Positions 40,755 to 48,504 of a stretch of 64,000 nt of DNA are shown here, in pieces; position 1 is the first letter of the stretch, and each line of letters begins with the position of its first letter. The position numbers were made by a program, and so were the translations under genes. The stretch covers positions 62,001-126,000 of the forward strand of contig NZ_FNWO01000006.1 of the NCBI RefSeq assembly GCF_900108475.1, in the 5' to 3' direction. The notes below the pieces were generated by a model. That model was not told the origin of the DNA. It searched no databases and saw nothing but the letters and a program-made list of their open reading frames with translations. Source of the stretch: Magnetospirillum fulvum (GTDB taxonomy: Bacteria > Pseudomonadota > Alphaproteobacteria > Rhodospirillales > Magnetospirillaceae).

Positions 40755-41011
40755 CGGTCCCGCTCCGATTGGTTTGTTTCGGGTCAACGCCAAGCCGGGG
40801 CCAGGCGGGGCGACCACACATCGCACGTCAAAGAGCCGGTTTCAATCGCAAGCGCGGCCCGGCCCCGGACGAAACCCGATTGAAGAAAGGGTTGGGGTTA
40901 GCGTAAGACTCGACCCCCGCGCGGTGGCTGGGGAACCGGCTCCGGTCCGTCGTCCCGCATGGCGCATCGCCCCTCGCCCCCCCTCCCGAACCAGAAGCAG
41001 AGCCTTTTGAC
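40755..41011. promoter_or_regulatory. shared divergent control region of jetA and the HerA-like gene
   Basis: 257 bp between back-to-back genes. A candidate rightward promoter is TTGAAG (40880-40885), an 18-bp spacer and TAAGAC (40904-40909). No strong palindrome was found. Because both genes start here, they may be co-regulated. Confidence 0.35.
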
Positions 41012-42598
41012 GTGAATATTGTCCTCGGCACGACGACTTCCGGCGCTCCGGCCTTCCTCTCGATCGAAGAGCTGCTGTCGACCCGTCTGCTGGTCCAGGG
41101 CAATTCCGGCTCGGGCAAATCGCACCTGTTGCGCCGCCTGATCGAGCAAAGCGCCCAGGCGGTCCAGCAGGTCGTCGTCGATCCCGAGGGCGATTTCGCC
41201 AGTTTGGCCCAAGTCTTCAACCACATCGTCATCGACGCCGCCGCGCAGAGCGAGAACGGGATGCGCCAGATCGCCCGCCGCACCCGCCAGTCGCGGGTCT
41301 CGGTGGTGGTCACCCTCGAACATCTCGATACCGAGCGGCAGATGCGCTATGCCGGGGCGTTCCTCAACGCCCTGTTCGACATCGACCGCCAGTTCTGGAC
41401 CCCGGCCTTGGTGGTGGTGGACGAGGCGCAATTGTTCGCCCCCGCCGTGGCGGGCGAGGTCTCCGACGAATCGCGCAAGACCTCGCTCGAAGCGATGACC
41501 AACCTGATGTGCCGGGGCCGCAAGCGCGGGCTGGCCGGGATCATCGCCACCCAGCGGCTGGCCAAGCTGGCCAAGAACGTCGCCGCCGAGGCCAGCAACT
41601 TCCTGATGGGCCGCACCTTCCTCGATATCGACATGCAGCGGGCCGCCGATCTTTTGGGGATCGACCGCCGTCAGGCCGAGATGTTCCGCGATCTCGAATG
41701 CGGCCGTTTCGTCGGCCTTGGCCCCGCTTTGTCGCGCCGTCCGGTCTCGATCAGCATCGGCGAGGTCCGCACCCACAGCAACGCCAACGGCGCCAAGCTG
41801 ATGCCGTTGCCGGAACGCTCGCAGGAGGAAGCACGCGGACTGCTGTTCCAGGCCAACGCCCCCCAGATTCCCCGCTACACCCCGGAAAAGACGATGGGAA
41901 CCGAGGCGCTGCTGGCCTCGATGAACGAACGTCCCTTGCCCGCGCCGATGGTCGGAGCGGACGACGACGAGGGGCCCGAGAGCGAGGCGGAGACGCAGAC
42001 CGAAGCGACGGAAACGGACGCACTGCCCGAGGCGGACCCGCCGTCCCCTCCCCCTCCCCCTCCCCAGCCCCGCGCGGTCGAACGGCCCGAACCCAACGCG
42101 AAGGACGGGATCGAGGCCGTTCTCGACGGATTGTTCAGCGAGGCCGGGGCGACCGGACGCTCGGTCGCCAAATTGTACGACGAGTTCCTGGCGCGCTGCC
42201 GCAAGCGCCGCCTGTCCGGCCGGGTGCTCGACATCGTCCATTTCCGGCGACGGCTGGTGCTGGCCCAGGCCGGAATCACCCCGGCGGTCGCCGAACTGCC
42301 GGGCTGGCCCCAGGCGGTGGCGATCGCGGGCCGCCTCGACGAGGCGTTCCAGGGGCTGTTCCTCCACCTCGCCAGCGCGGCGATCCAGGATCTGCCCTGC
42401 CCGACCGATCAGATGATCGCCCAGGCCTGCGGCACCCATTCGCCCCGCCGCGCTTTGGGGCTGCTGGCGCGGATGCAGGCGCTGGGCATCGTCGAGCTTT
42501 ACGAGGAACTGAACGGCCAGCGGGTCATCGTGCTGACCGAACTGCAATGGCGGACCGCGCCGGGCGATACCGGCGACGCCCCGGCCTGGATCAGCTGA
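41012..42598 (+). CDS. HerA/FtsK-type ATPase, divergent to the Wadjet operon
   Basis: Predicted DNA-translocating ATPase of the HerA (DUF87) class. GTG start, 528 residues. Walker A is LLVQGNSGSGKSHLLRRL (30-37), VVDPEGDFASL follows, and Walker B is ALVVVDEAQLFAP (about 132-144). RGRKRGLAGIIATQRLAKL carries the arginine/sensor region. An acidic linker and a run of prolines (about 345-352) lead to a C-terminal module ending in a winged-helix-like VIVLTELQWR. No NurA nuclease is adjacent, so it is not a standard HerA-NurA end-resection pair. A role in defence is suggested only by the neighbourhood. Confidence 0.8.
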   Translation: MNIVLGTTTSGAPAFLSIEELLSTRLLVQGNSGSGKSHLLRRLIEQSAQAVQQVVVDPEGDFASLAQVFNHIVIDAAAQSENGMRQIARRTRQSRVSVVVTLEHLDTERQMRYAGAFLNALFDIDRQFWTPALVVVDEAQLFAPAVAGEVSDESRKTSLEAMTNLMCRGRKRGLAGIIATQRLAKLAKNVAAEASNFLMGRTFLDIDMQRAADLLGIDRRQAEMFRDLECGRFVGLGPALSRRPVSISIGEVRTHSNANGAKLMPLPERSQEEARGLLFQANAPQIPRYTPEKTMGTEALLASMNERPLPAPMVGADDDEGPESEAETQTEATETDALPEADPPSPPPPPPQPRAVERPEPNAKDGIEAVLDGLFSEAGATGRSVAKLYDEFLARCRKRRLSGRVLDIVHFRRRLVLAQAGITPAVAELPGWPQAVAIAGRLDEAFQGLFLHLASAAIQDLPCPTDQMIAQACGTHSPRRALGLLARMQALGIVELYEELNGQRVIVLTELQWRTAPGDTGDAPAWIS

Positions 42599-42600
42599 CC

Positions 42601-42699
42601 AGTCGGTCGTGAAAAAGTCCTTCGGCCTTTGGCCTCAGTGTACTTTTCCCCGGTTCAAAAAGTACACCGAGCGACAGCGGGGGACTTTTTCACGGGAGA
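42601..42699. repeat. 99-bp dispersed palindromic repeat, copy A
   Basis: Perfect 13-bp terminal inverted repeats (42608-42620 and 42682-42694) enclose inner complementary parts (gtgtactttt / aaaagtacac-like). The reverse complement equals copy B at 15882-16145 apart from the insert there. It starts 3 nt after the HerA-like stop and supplies the last two codons and stop of the convergent glycerate kinase gene. It probably acts as a bidirectional terminator or REP-type element. Confidence 0.85.
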
Positions 42700-44060
42700 T
42701 TGACCAGGATCATCTGAAGATCGCAGACATTGGTCCGGGTCGGCCCCGTCTTCAGCAGATCGCCGGTGGCTTCGAAGAAACGATAGGATTCGTGGGCGCG
42801 CAAGGCGTCCGCGATCGACAGACCGGCGGCGTGGGCGCGGCCCAAGACCTCGGTCGAGGCATAGGCTCCGGCGGCGTCGGTGGGTCCGTCGCCGCCATCG
42901 GTCGCTGCCGACAGCAGAGAAATCCCCTCACCCCGACGCGGATCGCGCTCCATCTCGCCCAGAAAGGCCAGCGCCAGTTCCTGGTTGCGACCGCCCTTGC
43001 CCGAGCCGGTCAGGGTCACCGTGGTTTCTCCCCCGGCAACCAGAAACACCGGCGGGACAGCCAGCAGAGAGTGGTCGCGGACGTCGCGGGCGATCGCGAA
43101 CAGAGCCTTGGCTACCTCGCGCGCCTCGCCGGTCAGGGTGCTGGTCAGCGGCACCGGGGCATAGCCCCGCGCGTGGGCCTCGGCGCAGGCGGCCCGCAGC
43201 GCGGCGAGATTGGTGCCGATCAGGCAATTGGTGGTCAGGGCCAGGACGGAATCGTCCGGCTTCACCGTCTCGGTCCCCCGCCCCGCCGCCCCCGCTTCGA
43301 GCCGGTGCAGCACGGTGGCCGGCACCCGCTCGCGCAGTCGAAAGGCGGCGAGAATCTCCAGCGCGTCGGCAAAACTCGTCGGATCGGGCGCGGTCAGACC
43401 CGAGGCGATGACGTCGAGCCGGTCGCCGACGACGTCGGACAGGATCAGGGCCAGCGAGCGGGCCGGGGCGAGGCGGCGCAGCAATCCGCCGCCCTTCAAC
43501 GCCGACAGATGCTTGCGGACGCAATTGATCGCGCCGATCTCGGCCCCCGACGCCAACAGGGCGGCGGTGACCGCCTGCTTGTCGGCCAGGGTCACCCTCG
43601 GCTCGCCCTCCTCCGACGGCGCGCACAGCAGGGCCGAGCCTCCGCCCGAAATCAGGATCAGCACCAGGGTACGGGCGCAGGCCGCCTCGGCCAAGGCGGC
43701 GATGGCCCGCGCGGCGGCGACACCATTGCCATCGGGCGTCGGGTGCCCGGCCTCGACCAATTCGATCCGCTCCAGCGGCTCGCCATGGCCGTATTTGGTC
43801 ACCACCAACCCGCCGCCGATACGGTCGCCCAGCACCTGCTCGACCGCGCGGGCCATCGGCGCCGCCGCCTTGCCCGCCCCCAGCACCAGGACGCGGTCAT
43901 AGCCGTCGAGATCAAAATCGAGGCGCTGTCCATCGAACGACACGACCAGACGGTGTCCGTCCCGCCGCAGGTGATCGACAATCATCTGAAAGGGATCGAC
44001 TCGCCCCAGCGCGGCTCGGAAGATCGCGTCGAGATCGGCCCGGATCGGATCGATGCTCAC
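42690..44060 (-). CDS. glycerate 2-kinase (GckA/TtuD, MOFRL family)
   Basis: ATP-dependent kinase converting D-glycerate to 2-phosphoglycerate in serine-cycle, photorespiratory or tartrate metabolism. The GTG at 44060 overlaps the upstream stop (GTGA) and gives 456 residues; an in-frame ATG at 44090 would overlap more. The N-terminal domain has VLVLGAGKAAAPMA, GHPTPDGNGVAAA, LISGGGSALLCAP and NCVRKHLSALKGG. The C-terminal MOFRL domain has VFLVAGGETTVTLTGSGKGGRNQELAL and ATDGGDGPTDAAGA. The final codons lie in the palindromic repeat. Confidence 0.93.
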   Translation of the reverse strand: MSIDPIRADLDAIFRAALGRVDPFQMIVDHLRRDGHRLVVSFDGQRLDFDLDGYDRVLVLGAGKAAAPMARAVEQVLGDRIGGGLVVTKYGHGEPLERIELVEAGHPTPDGNGVAAARAIAALAEAACARTLVLILISGGGSALLCAPSEEGEPRVTLADKQAVTAALLASGAEIGAINCVRKHLSALKGGGLLRRLAPARSLALILSDVVGDRLDVIASGLTAPDPTSFADALEILAAFRLRERVPATVLHRLEAGAAGRGTETVKPDDSVLALTTNCLIGTNLAALRAACAEAHARGYAPVPLTSTLTGEAREVAKALFAIARDVRDHSLLAVPPVFLVAGGETTVTLTGSGKGGRNQELALAFLGEMERDPRRGEGISLLSAATDGGDGPTDAAGAYASTEVLGRAHAAGLSIADALRAHESYRFFEATGDLLKTGPTRTNVCDLQMILVNLP

Positions 44061-44470
44061 CGACGGGGCAATCCGGTTTCGAAGCGGCATTGCTCGGGCG
44101 GGCAGGCGCGCTCGATCCACAACACGCTGTCCTGGTCGAAGCGACGGCGATAGGCATCGACCGCCTCGGCCAAAGCGGGCAGTCCGGCCCGGCTGGTCAT
44201 TACGATCACGTATTTGCAGCCCTCGCGGACCAACGTCCCGCCGCTGATCCAGCCGCCCTGGCAATCGAGCGCGGTAAAGCCGGGCGTCCGGGGAGCCAGC
44301 ACGTCGGTAAGAAACGAATCCCACGCTCCCGGGGCGACATCGCCGCCGCGCCCGGTCGATAGACCGAACACCAGTTCGACGACGACCGGATCGGCGTCGG
44401 GCGCGGGTTGGGGCGCGCAGGCGGCCAGCAGAGCGATCAGTGCAACCGAAGCAATTCGCGTCGCCGTCAT
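44057..44470 (-). CDS. DUF3574 lipoprotein, internal in-frame start
   Basis: A 137-residue unit nested at the 3' end of the diguanylate cyclase frame. The ATG at 44470 has ggtggtggagac just upstream. It encodes a lipoprotein signal peptide with the lipobox LLAAC and acylatable Cys, then a DUF3574-type domain (VELVFGLSTGRGGDVAPGAW...FLTDVLAPRTPGFTALDCQG...RRRFDQDSVLWIE). The function of DUF3574 is unknown. It is either a separate gene whose upstream neighbour lost its stop codon, or the tail of a true fusion. The stop overlaps the glycerate kinase GTG start. Confidence 0.7.
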   Translation of the reverse strand: MTATRIASVALIALLAACAPQPAPDADPVVVELVFGLSTGRGGDVAPGAWDSFLTDVLAPRTPGFTALDCQGGWISGGTLVREGCKYVIVMTSRAGLPALAEAVDAYRRRFDQDSVLWIERACPPEQCRFETGLPRR

Positions 44471-45928
44471 GTCTCCACCACCATCGGACGTCGTTTTCGG
44501 AGCCGATGATAGCACCGCCGGGACGGCAGGGAAATCCGCGCTCCGCACCCGATTGCGCCCGTCCGTCTTCGCCGCATAGAGCGCACTGTCGGCCCGATTG
44601 ATCGCATCGGGCAGGCTTTCGCCCCCGCCGATCTCGGCAACGCCGATACTGGCGGTCAGCATCGCCATGGCGGTTCCGTCGCCGAGCGAAAGGGTGGCAA
44701 CCGCCCGTCGCAACCGCTCGGATATTTCCAGCGCCGTCGTCAGCCCGGTATCGGGAAAGCAGACGACGAATTCCTCGCCGCCCCAGCGGGCGGTCAAGTC
44801 GCCGGTCCGCACCACACTCGTCAGGCACTCGGCGACCAGCAGAAGCGCCCGATCGCCGACGGCGTGGCCCTGGCTGTCGTTGATCCGCTTGAAATGGTCG
44901 AGATCGATCACCGCGACCGACAGCGACCCGTTGCGGCGGCGGGTTCTGGCCAATTCGGTTTCGGCCAGCGCGTAAAAGGTCATCCGGTTCATCAGCCCGG
45001 TCAGGCCGTCAATCGAGGCCAGCCGCTCGAAATAGGACCGCTCGGCCCGCAACACCTGGATGGCGGTGCCGACATAGGCGATCGCGCCGATCGCCAGCAT
45101 CGCGCCCTGATATTCGAACGCGCCCTCGCCCGCCCCAAACAGCATCGCCCGCCCGACGAACAACAATTCGGTCCACGACACCAGCAAAGCGATCGAGATC
45201 GGAGACAGCCGATGCGCCGCCCATAAAAGCGGGATCAATTGCAGATAGGCCACCAGCGACAGCGGAATCTTCCCGGCCGAAAAGGTCACCAGGGAAGACG
45301 AGGCGCAAAACAGCGCGGTCGTCACCACCAGCCAGCGCAGCACCGCGACCTGAAGCGGATCGTCGAATCGGCGACGGTCGATCAGATAAAGAAGGGGAAG
45401 AGTCAGGGTGCAGACGGCAATCAAATCGCCGATCCACCACGCCGATATCAGCGACAGCGCCCGCTCCAACGTGAAATCGGCAAAGACGACGAGATTGAGC
45501 ACGCCTCCAACCGCCGCAACGCCGCAAAACAGCGGGGCCGACAAAAACCCGGCTCCAACCCGATCGGTCTTGTCACGGGACGAATGGCCACGACCAAGCA
45601 CCCAGGCGAAGCCGCCATAGCTGCAAACGTGGATCGCCCCATAGACGACGGCCTGGGCGATCTGGCTCCATCCCAACGGTTCGCCGGTGATCGCGCCGCC
45701 GAGAATCGTGGGCAACCCGGCTCCGATCCAGACCATCGGAATCGCCGCCCGACCAAAGCTGAGAAACAGGGCGACATCAAGGGCGGACGGGGGAAACCAC
45801 AGGCTGGCATGCGGGGCATAGCCCAACACGCTGGAGACCGACCACAGCCCGACCCACGCCAACACGGCAAGGACCATCCGCCGCCCATACCGTTCGATGT
45901 ATGCGACCATAGGCCCAATTGGCGACAT
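44057..45928 (-). CDS. MASE1-GGDEF diguanylate cyclase with in-frame DUF3574 extension
   Basis: Membrane diguanylate cyclase. The N-terminal MASE1 region has about eight transmembrane segments (HASLWFPPSALDVALFLSFG is typical). The GGDEF domain starts at LASIDGLTGLMNRMTFY and has an intact active site TARWGGEEFVVCF, so it should make c-di-GMP. It should end near DGRNRVRSADF (about residue 464). The frame then runs on through a short linker into MTATRIASVALIALLAAC, a lipoprotein signal, and a DUF3574 domain. That tail is topologically odd behind a cytosolic GGDEF domain; see the separate entry. The ATG at 45910 is an alternative start. Confidence 0.85.
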   Translation of the reverse strand: MSPIGPMVAYIERYGRRMVLAVLAWVGLWSVSSVLGYAPHASLWFPPSALDVALFLSFGRAAIPMVWIGAGLPTILGGAITGEPLGWSQIAQAVVYGAIHVCSYGGFAWVLGRGHSSRDKTDRVGAGFLSAPLFCGVAAVGGVLNLVVFADFTLERALSLISAWWIGDLIAVCTLTLPLLYLIDRRRFDDPLQVAVLRWLVVTTALFCASSSLVTFSAGKIPLSLVAYLQLIPLLWAAHRLSPISIALLVSWTELLFVGRAMLFGAGEGAFEYQGAMLAIGAIAYVGTAIQVLRAERSYFERLASIDGLTGLMNRMTFYALAETELARTRRRNGSLSVAVIDLDHFKRINDSQGHAVGDRALLLVAECLTSVVRTGDLTARWGGEEFVVCFPDTGLTTALEISERLRRAVATLSLGDGTAMAMLTASIGVAEIGGGESLPDAINRADSALYAAKTDGRNRVRSADFPAVPAVLSSAPKTTSDGGGDMTATRIASVALIALLAACAPQPAPDADPVVVELVFGLSTGRGGDVAPGAWDSFLTDVLAPRTPGFTALDCQGGWISGGTLVREGCKYVIVMTSRAGLPALAEAVDAYRRRFDQDSVLWIERACPPEQCRFETGLPRR

Positions 45929-46080
45929 ACGAGCGGCTCTCCCAGTCGCGCCTCAAGGACAGTCAACCCCTATACGATAGCATGGGGCGGGACTGTTTGA
46001 TGAGGGCGCTTATCGCCTCTGCATAAAAATAATTATAATTCCAACCAGTTCTGACAGGTTAGGCGCAACCGTCACTCGCG

Positions 46081-46719
46081 CTATTGCCTCATCAACCAGA
46101 GGGGGATCAGGAGTCCGTCGCGGAACCCGGCACTCCAGCAATCGCGCTCGGGCGGCAGACGGTAGGGATTGAGTGCCACCACCGTCGCCTCCAGCGACCC
46201 AAAGGCGGGGTCGATCTGATCGCGGCCGATCGTCCAGCCTTCGGCATAGATGCGACCGAAGAGCGACGATCCGATCAAATTGACCGGCAGGCTTGCCGCC
46301 GATTGCTCTGGCTGGAGGGCTCGTTCGGGGCTCGCTTTCGGCGCGGACAAGGCGGGGGGGATCGTTTCGCGCGCGATGGTGCGATCCAGCCAAACCCCCC
46401 GCTCGGGAGACACCGACAAATGGTCCGGGACGAAGGCCAATAAGTCCTCCGCCCCGATCGGCGCGTTGAACTTGCAGTGAATGCCGATCGGGTCCTTGCC
46501 GACAATCGTGCAATCATAGGTCTGGTTCTGCGCCTTCAGTCCGATCGCCATCCCTTCATCCGGACTTTTCGATCCGATCATCGACAGGTGCGTCCCGCCC
46601 TGGCCGAAATCGCGGATGATGCACAGCGCGTTGGCACCTCCCCGGTTCGTCATGATTCCCTTTTGTTGGGATTCATAGCGTTTGTAGCGCCGATTTTCCT
46701 GGAAGGAGAGTCTCGCCAT
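46081..46719 (-). CDS. PilZ-like domain protein
   Basis: 212 residues from the ATG at 46719 (MARLSFQENRRYKRYESQQ); 21 more codons upstream are possible. The opening NRRYKRYE and then RDFGQGG match the RxxxR and D/NxSxxG c-di-GMP motifs of PilZ domains, with the serine replaced by Gly-Gln. Binding is therefore plausible but uncertain. The C-terminal half (DHLSVSPERGVWLDRT... LFGRIYAEGWTIGRDQIDP) is not recognised. It lies just upstream of the diguanylate cyclase on the same strand, consistent with a c-di-GMP output role. Confidence 0.65.
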   Translation of the reverse strand: MARLSFQENRRYKRYESQQKGIMTNRGGANALCIIRDFGQGGTHLSMIGSKSPDEGMAIGLKAQNQTYDCTIVGKDPIGIHCKFNAPIGAEDLLAFVPDHLSVSPERGVWLDRTIARETIPPALSAPKASPERALQPEQSAASLPVNLIGSSLFGRIYAEGWTIGRDQIDPAFGSLEATVVALNPYRLPPERDCWSAGFRDGLLIPLWLMRQ

Positions 46720-46951
46720 CCTGGCCACCTTTCCCGATTTTGTCTGACTGGAGCGCCGAGGGGAATCGCTGCCGCCATCCACTATCGAGCTAGAAATGAG
46801 ATATTAATAGAGACGGATAGTACACATCACGCCGATGCCACCCTGCCCTCACCGCCTCCGGGCGGGAGATCCCAGGCCAAGCGAGGGCCTTGATCTTCGC
46901 CGTTGCTCGCCATCACTGTGGGCTAACTCCGACTGACAGGGGATAGAACGG
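46720..46951. other. divergent region between the PilZ-like gene and nikR
   Basis: 232 bp. The left half is AT-rich. The right half holds two small hairpins, ccgcc-tccg-ggcgg (46852-46865) and aggcc-N7-ggcct (46874-46890). No palindrome resembling the NikR operator (GTATGA-N16-TCATAC) was seen. Confidence 0.5.
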
Positions 46952-47428
46952 ATGGACCGCTTCACCGTATCGCTCGACGAAGAGCTGCTGACCGAGTTCG
47001 ACGCCTTCCTGCGGCGCAAGAGCTACAGCAACCGGTCGGAAGCGGTCCGCGACATCCTGCGCGACCGGCTCGATGCCGACCGGCTGGAACGGACCAAGGC
47101 GGCGGCCGACGCCGCGCCGTTCTGCATCGCCAGTCTCAGCTATCTCTATGACCACCACACCCGCGAACTGGCCCGCCGCCTGACCACGGCCCAGCATCGC
47201 CATCACGACCTGACGCTATCGACGTTGCATGTCCATCTCGACCACGAGACCTGCCTGGAAGTGGTGATCCTGCGCGGGCCGACCGAGGCGGTGCAGGATT
47301 GCGCCGACGGCATCCTGGCCGAAACCGGAGTCCGCCACGGCAAGCTGCATCTGGTCCCGGTCGAGCACGACCCGACCGACGGCCACCATCATCACCACGA
47401 CCACGACCATCGTCACGAGCCGACATAG
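46952..47428 (+). CDS. nikR: nickel-responsive regulator NikR
   Basis: Ribbon-helix-helix repressor that senses Ni(II). 158 residues. The DNA-binding domain is MDRFTVSLDEELLTEFDAFL...YSNRSEAVRDILRDRL (1-45). The ACT-like metal domain keeps the nickel ligands: His in QHRHHDL and the HVHLDHETC stretch (two His plus Cys). The tail is unusually histidine-rich (DGHHHHHDHDHRHEP), suggesting extra metal binding. It converges with hypE at the end of the hydrogenase operon, so control of nickel uptake or hydrogenase genes is a natural inference. Confidence 0.93.
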   Translation: MDRFTVSLDEELLTEFDAFLRRKSYSNRSEAVRDILRDRLDADRLERTKAAADAAPFCIASLSYLYDHHTRELARRLTTAQHRHHDLTLSTLHVHLDHETCLEVVILRGPTEAVQDCADGILAETGVRHGKLHLVPVEHDPTDGHHHHHDHDHRHEPT

Positions 47429-47457
47429 CGGCGACGCCGCCCGCGCGGGAAGAGGCG

Positions 47458-48504
47458 TCAGCAGATGCGGGGCAATTGCTCGCCCGCCAGCCAATCGACG
47501 ATCCGCCCGCCGCCGAACGCGGTCCGCATCTGGACGAAATGCTGATCGTCCTCGCCGATGGTGCCGATCAGCGCCGCCTCGCGCCCGAGCGGATGCGCCC
47601 GCATCGCCGCCAGCAACGCCTCGGCTCCGGCCGGATCGACCACCGCGATCAGCTTGCCCTCGTTGGCGACGGTCAAGGGATCGATCCCCAGCAATTCGCA
47701 CGCCGCCGCGACCTGCGGCTTGACCGGGATCGCCGCTTCCTCGATCACGATCCCGACCCCGGATTGATTGGCGATTTCGTTCAAGGTCGCGGCCAGCCCG
47801 CCCCGGGTCGGATCGCGCATCAGCTTCAGATGCGGCCCGGCGGCGGCGACCATCGCCGCGATCAGACCGTGCAGGGCGGCGGAATCCGACAGAATCGCCG
47901 TCTCGAACTCCAGATTCTCCCGCGACGACAAGATCGCGATGCCGTGATCGCCAATCGAGCCGGACAGGATCACCCGGTCGCCGGGGCGGGCGCGGTCGCC
48001 CGACAGGTCCAGACCCGGCGGCACCAGCCCGAGTCCGGCGGTCGAGATAAACACACCGTCGGCCTTGCCGCGCTCGACCACCTTGGTATCGCCGGTGACG
48101 ACCGGCACCCCGGCGGCGCGCGACGCTGCCCCCATGCTATCGGCGATCCGGGCCAGATCGGCCAGGGGAAAGCCCTCCTCGATGATGACACTGACCGACA
48201 GATAAAGCGGAACCGCCCCCGACAGCGCGACATCGTTGATGGTGCCGTGGATCGCCAGCGAACCAATATCGCCGCCGGGAAAGAACAGCGGCGAGACGAC
48301 ATAGCCATCAGTCGACATCGCCAGCCGCCCCGGACCGGGCAGCGGCATCACCGCCTGATCGTTGCCCTGGGCCAGGAAATCGTTGGCGAGCGCGGGCTTG
48401 AAGATCGCCTCGATCAATTGGGCCATCGCCCGCCCGCCCGCGCCGTGGGTCATCTCAACCCGGCCGGACAGGTCAAGCCGGGGCTTGGCGTCGCGCGGGC
48501 TCAT
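47458..48504 (-). CDS. hypE: hydrogenase maturation protein HypE
   Basis: ATP-dependent dehydratase that turns the HypF-delivered carbamoyl group on its C-terminal cysteine into thiocyanate, the source of the active-site cyanide ligands. The ATG at 48504 overlaps the hypD stop (ATGA). 348 residues, starting MSPRDAKPRLDLSGRVEMTHGAGG. AIR-synthase-type motifs are DGYVVSPLFFPGGDIGSLAIHGTINDVALSGA and RDPTRGGLAATLNEIA. The chain ends PRIC, the essential C-terminal Cys. Last gene of the hydrogenase operon. Confidence 0.97.
   Translation of the reverse strand: MSPRDAKPRLDLSGRVEMTHGAGGRAMAQLIEAIFKPALANDFLAQGNDQAVMPLPGPGRLAMSTDGYVVSPLFFPGGDIGSLAIHGTINDVALSGAVPLYLSVSVIIEEGFPLADLARIADSMGAASRAAGVPVVTGDTKVVERGKADGVFISTAGLGLVPPGLDLSGDRARPGDRVILSGSIGDHGIAILSSRENLEFETAILSDSAALHGLIAAMVAAAGPHLKLMRDPTRGGLAATLNEIANQSGVGIVIEEAAIPVKPQVAAACELLGIDPLTVANEGKLIAVVDPAGAEALLAAMRAHPLGREAALIGTIGEDDQHFVQMRTAFGGGRIVDWLAGEQLPRIC

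Noticed and set aside
37686-40883. A 1,065-codon open frame on the + strand opposite jetABC
   Set aside because: It is antisense to three well-supported genes. Its Gln/Gly/Arg-rich composition is the usual shadow of high-GC coding DNA, with no recognisable domain.
42609-44153. Frame starting MKKSFGLWPQCTFPRFKK in both palindromic repeats (also near 15934-16137 on the other strand)
   Set aside because: The shared peptide comes only from the repeat itself, and the rest is antisense to glycerate kinase. There is no sign of a conserved protein.
46720-46951. A NikR operator upstream of nikR
   Set aside because: No GTATGA-N16-TCATAC-like palindrome is visible.
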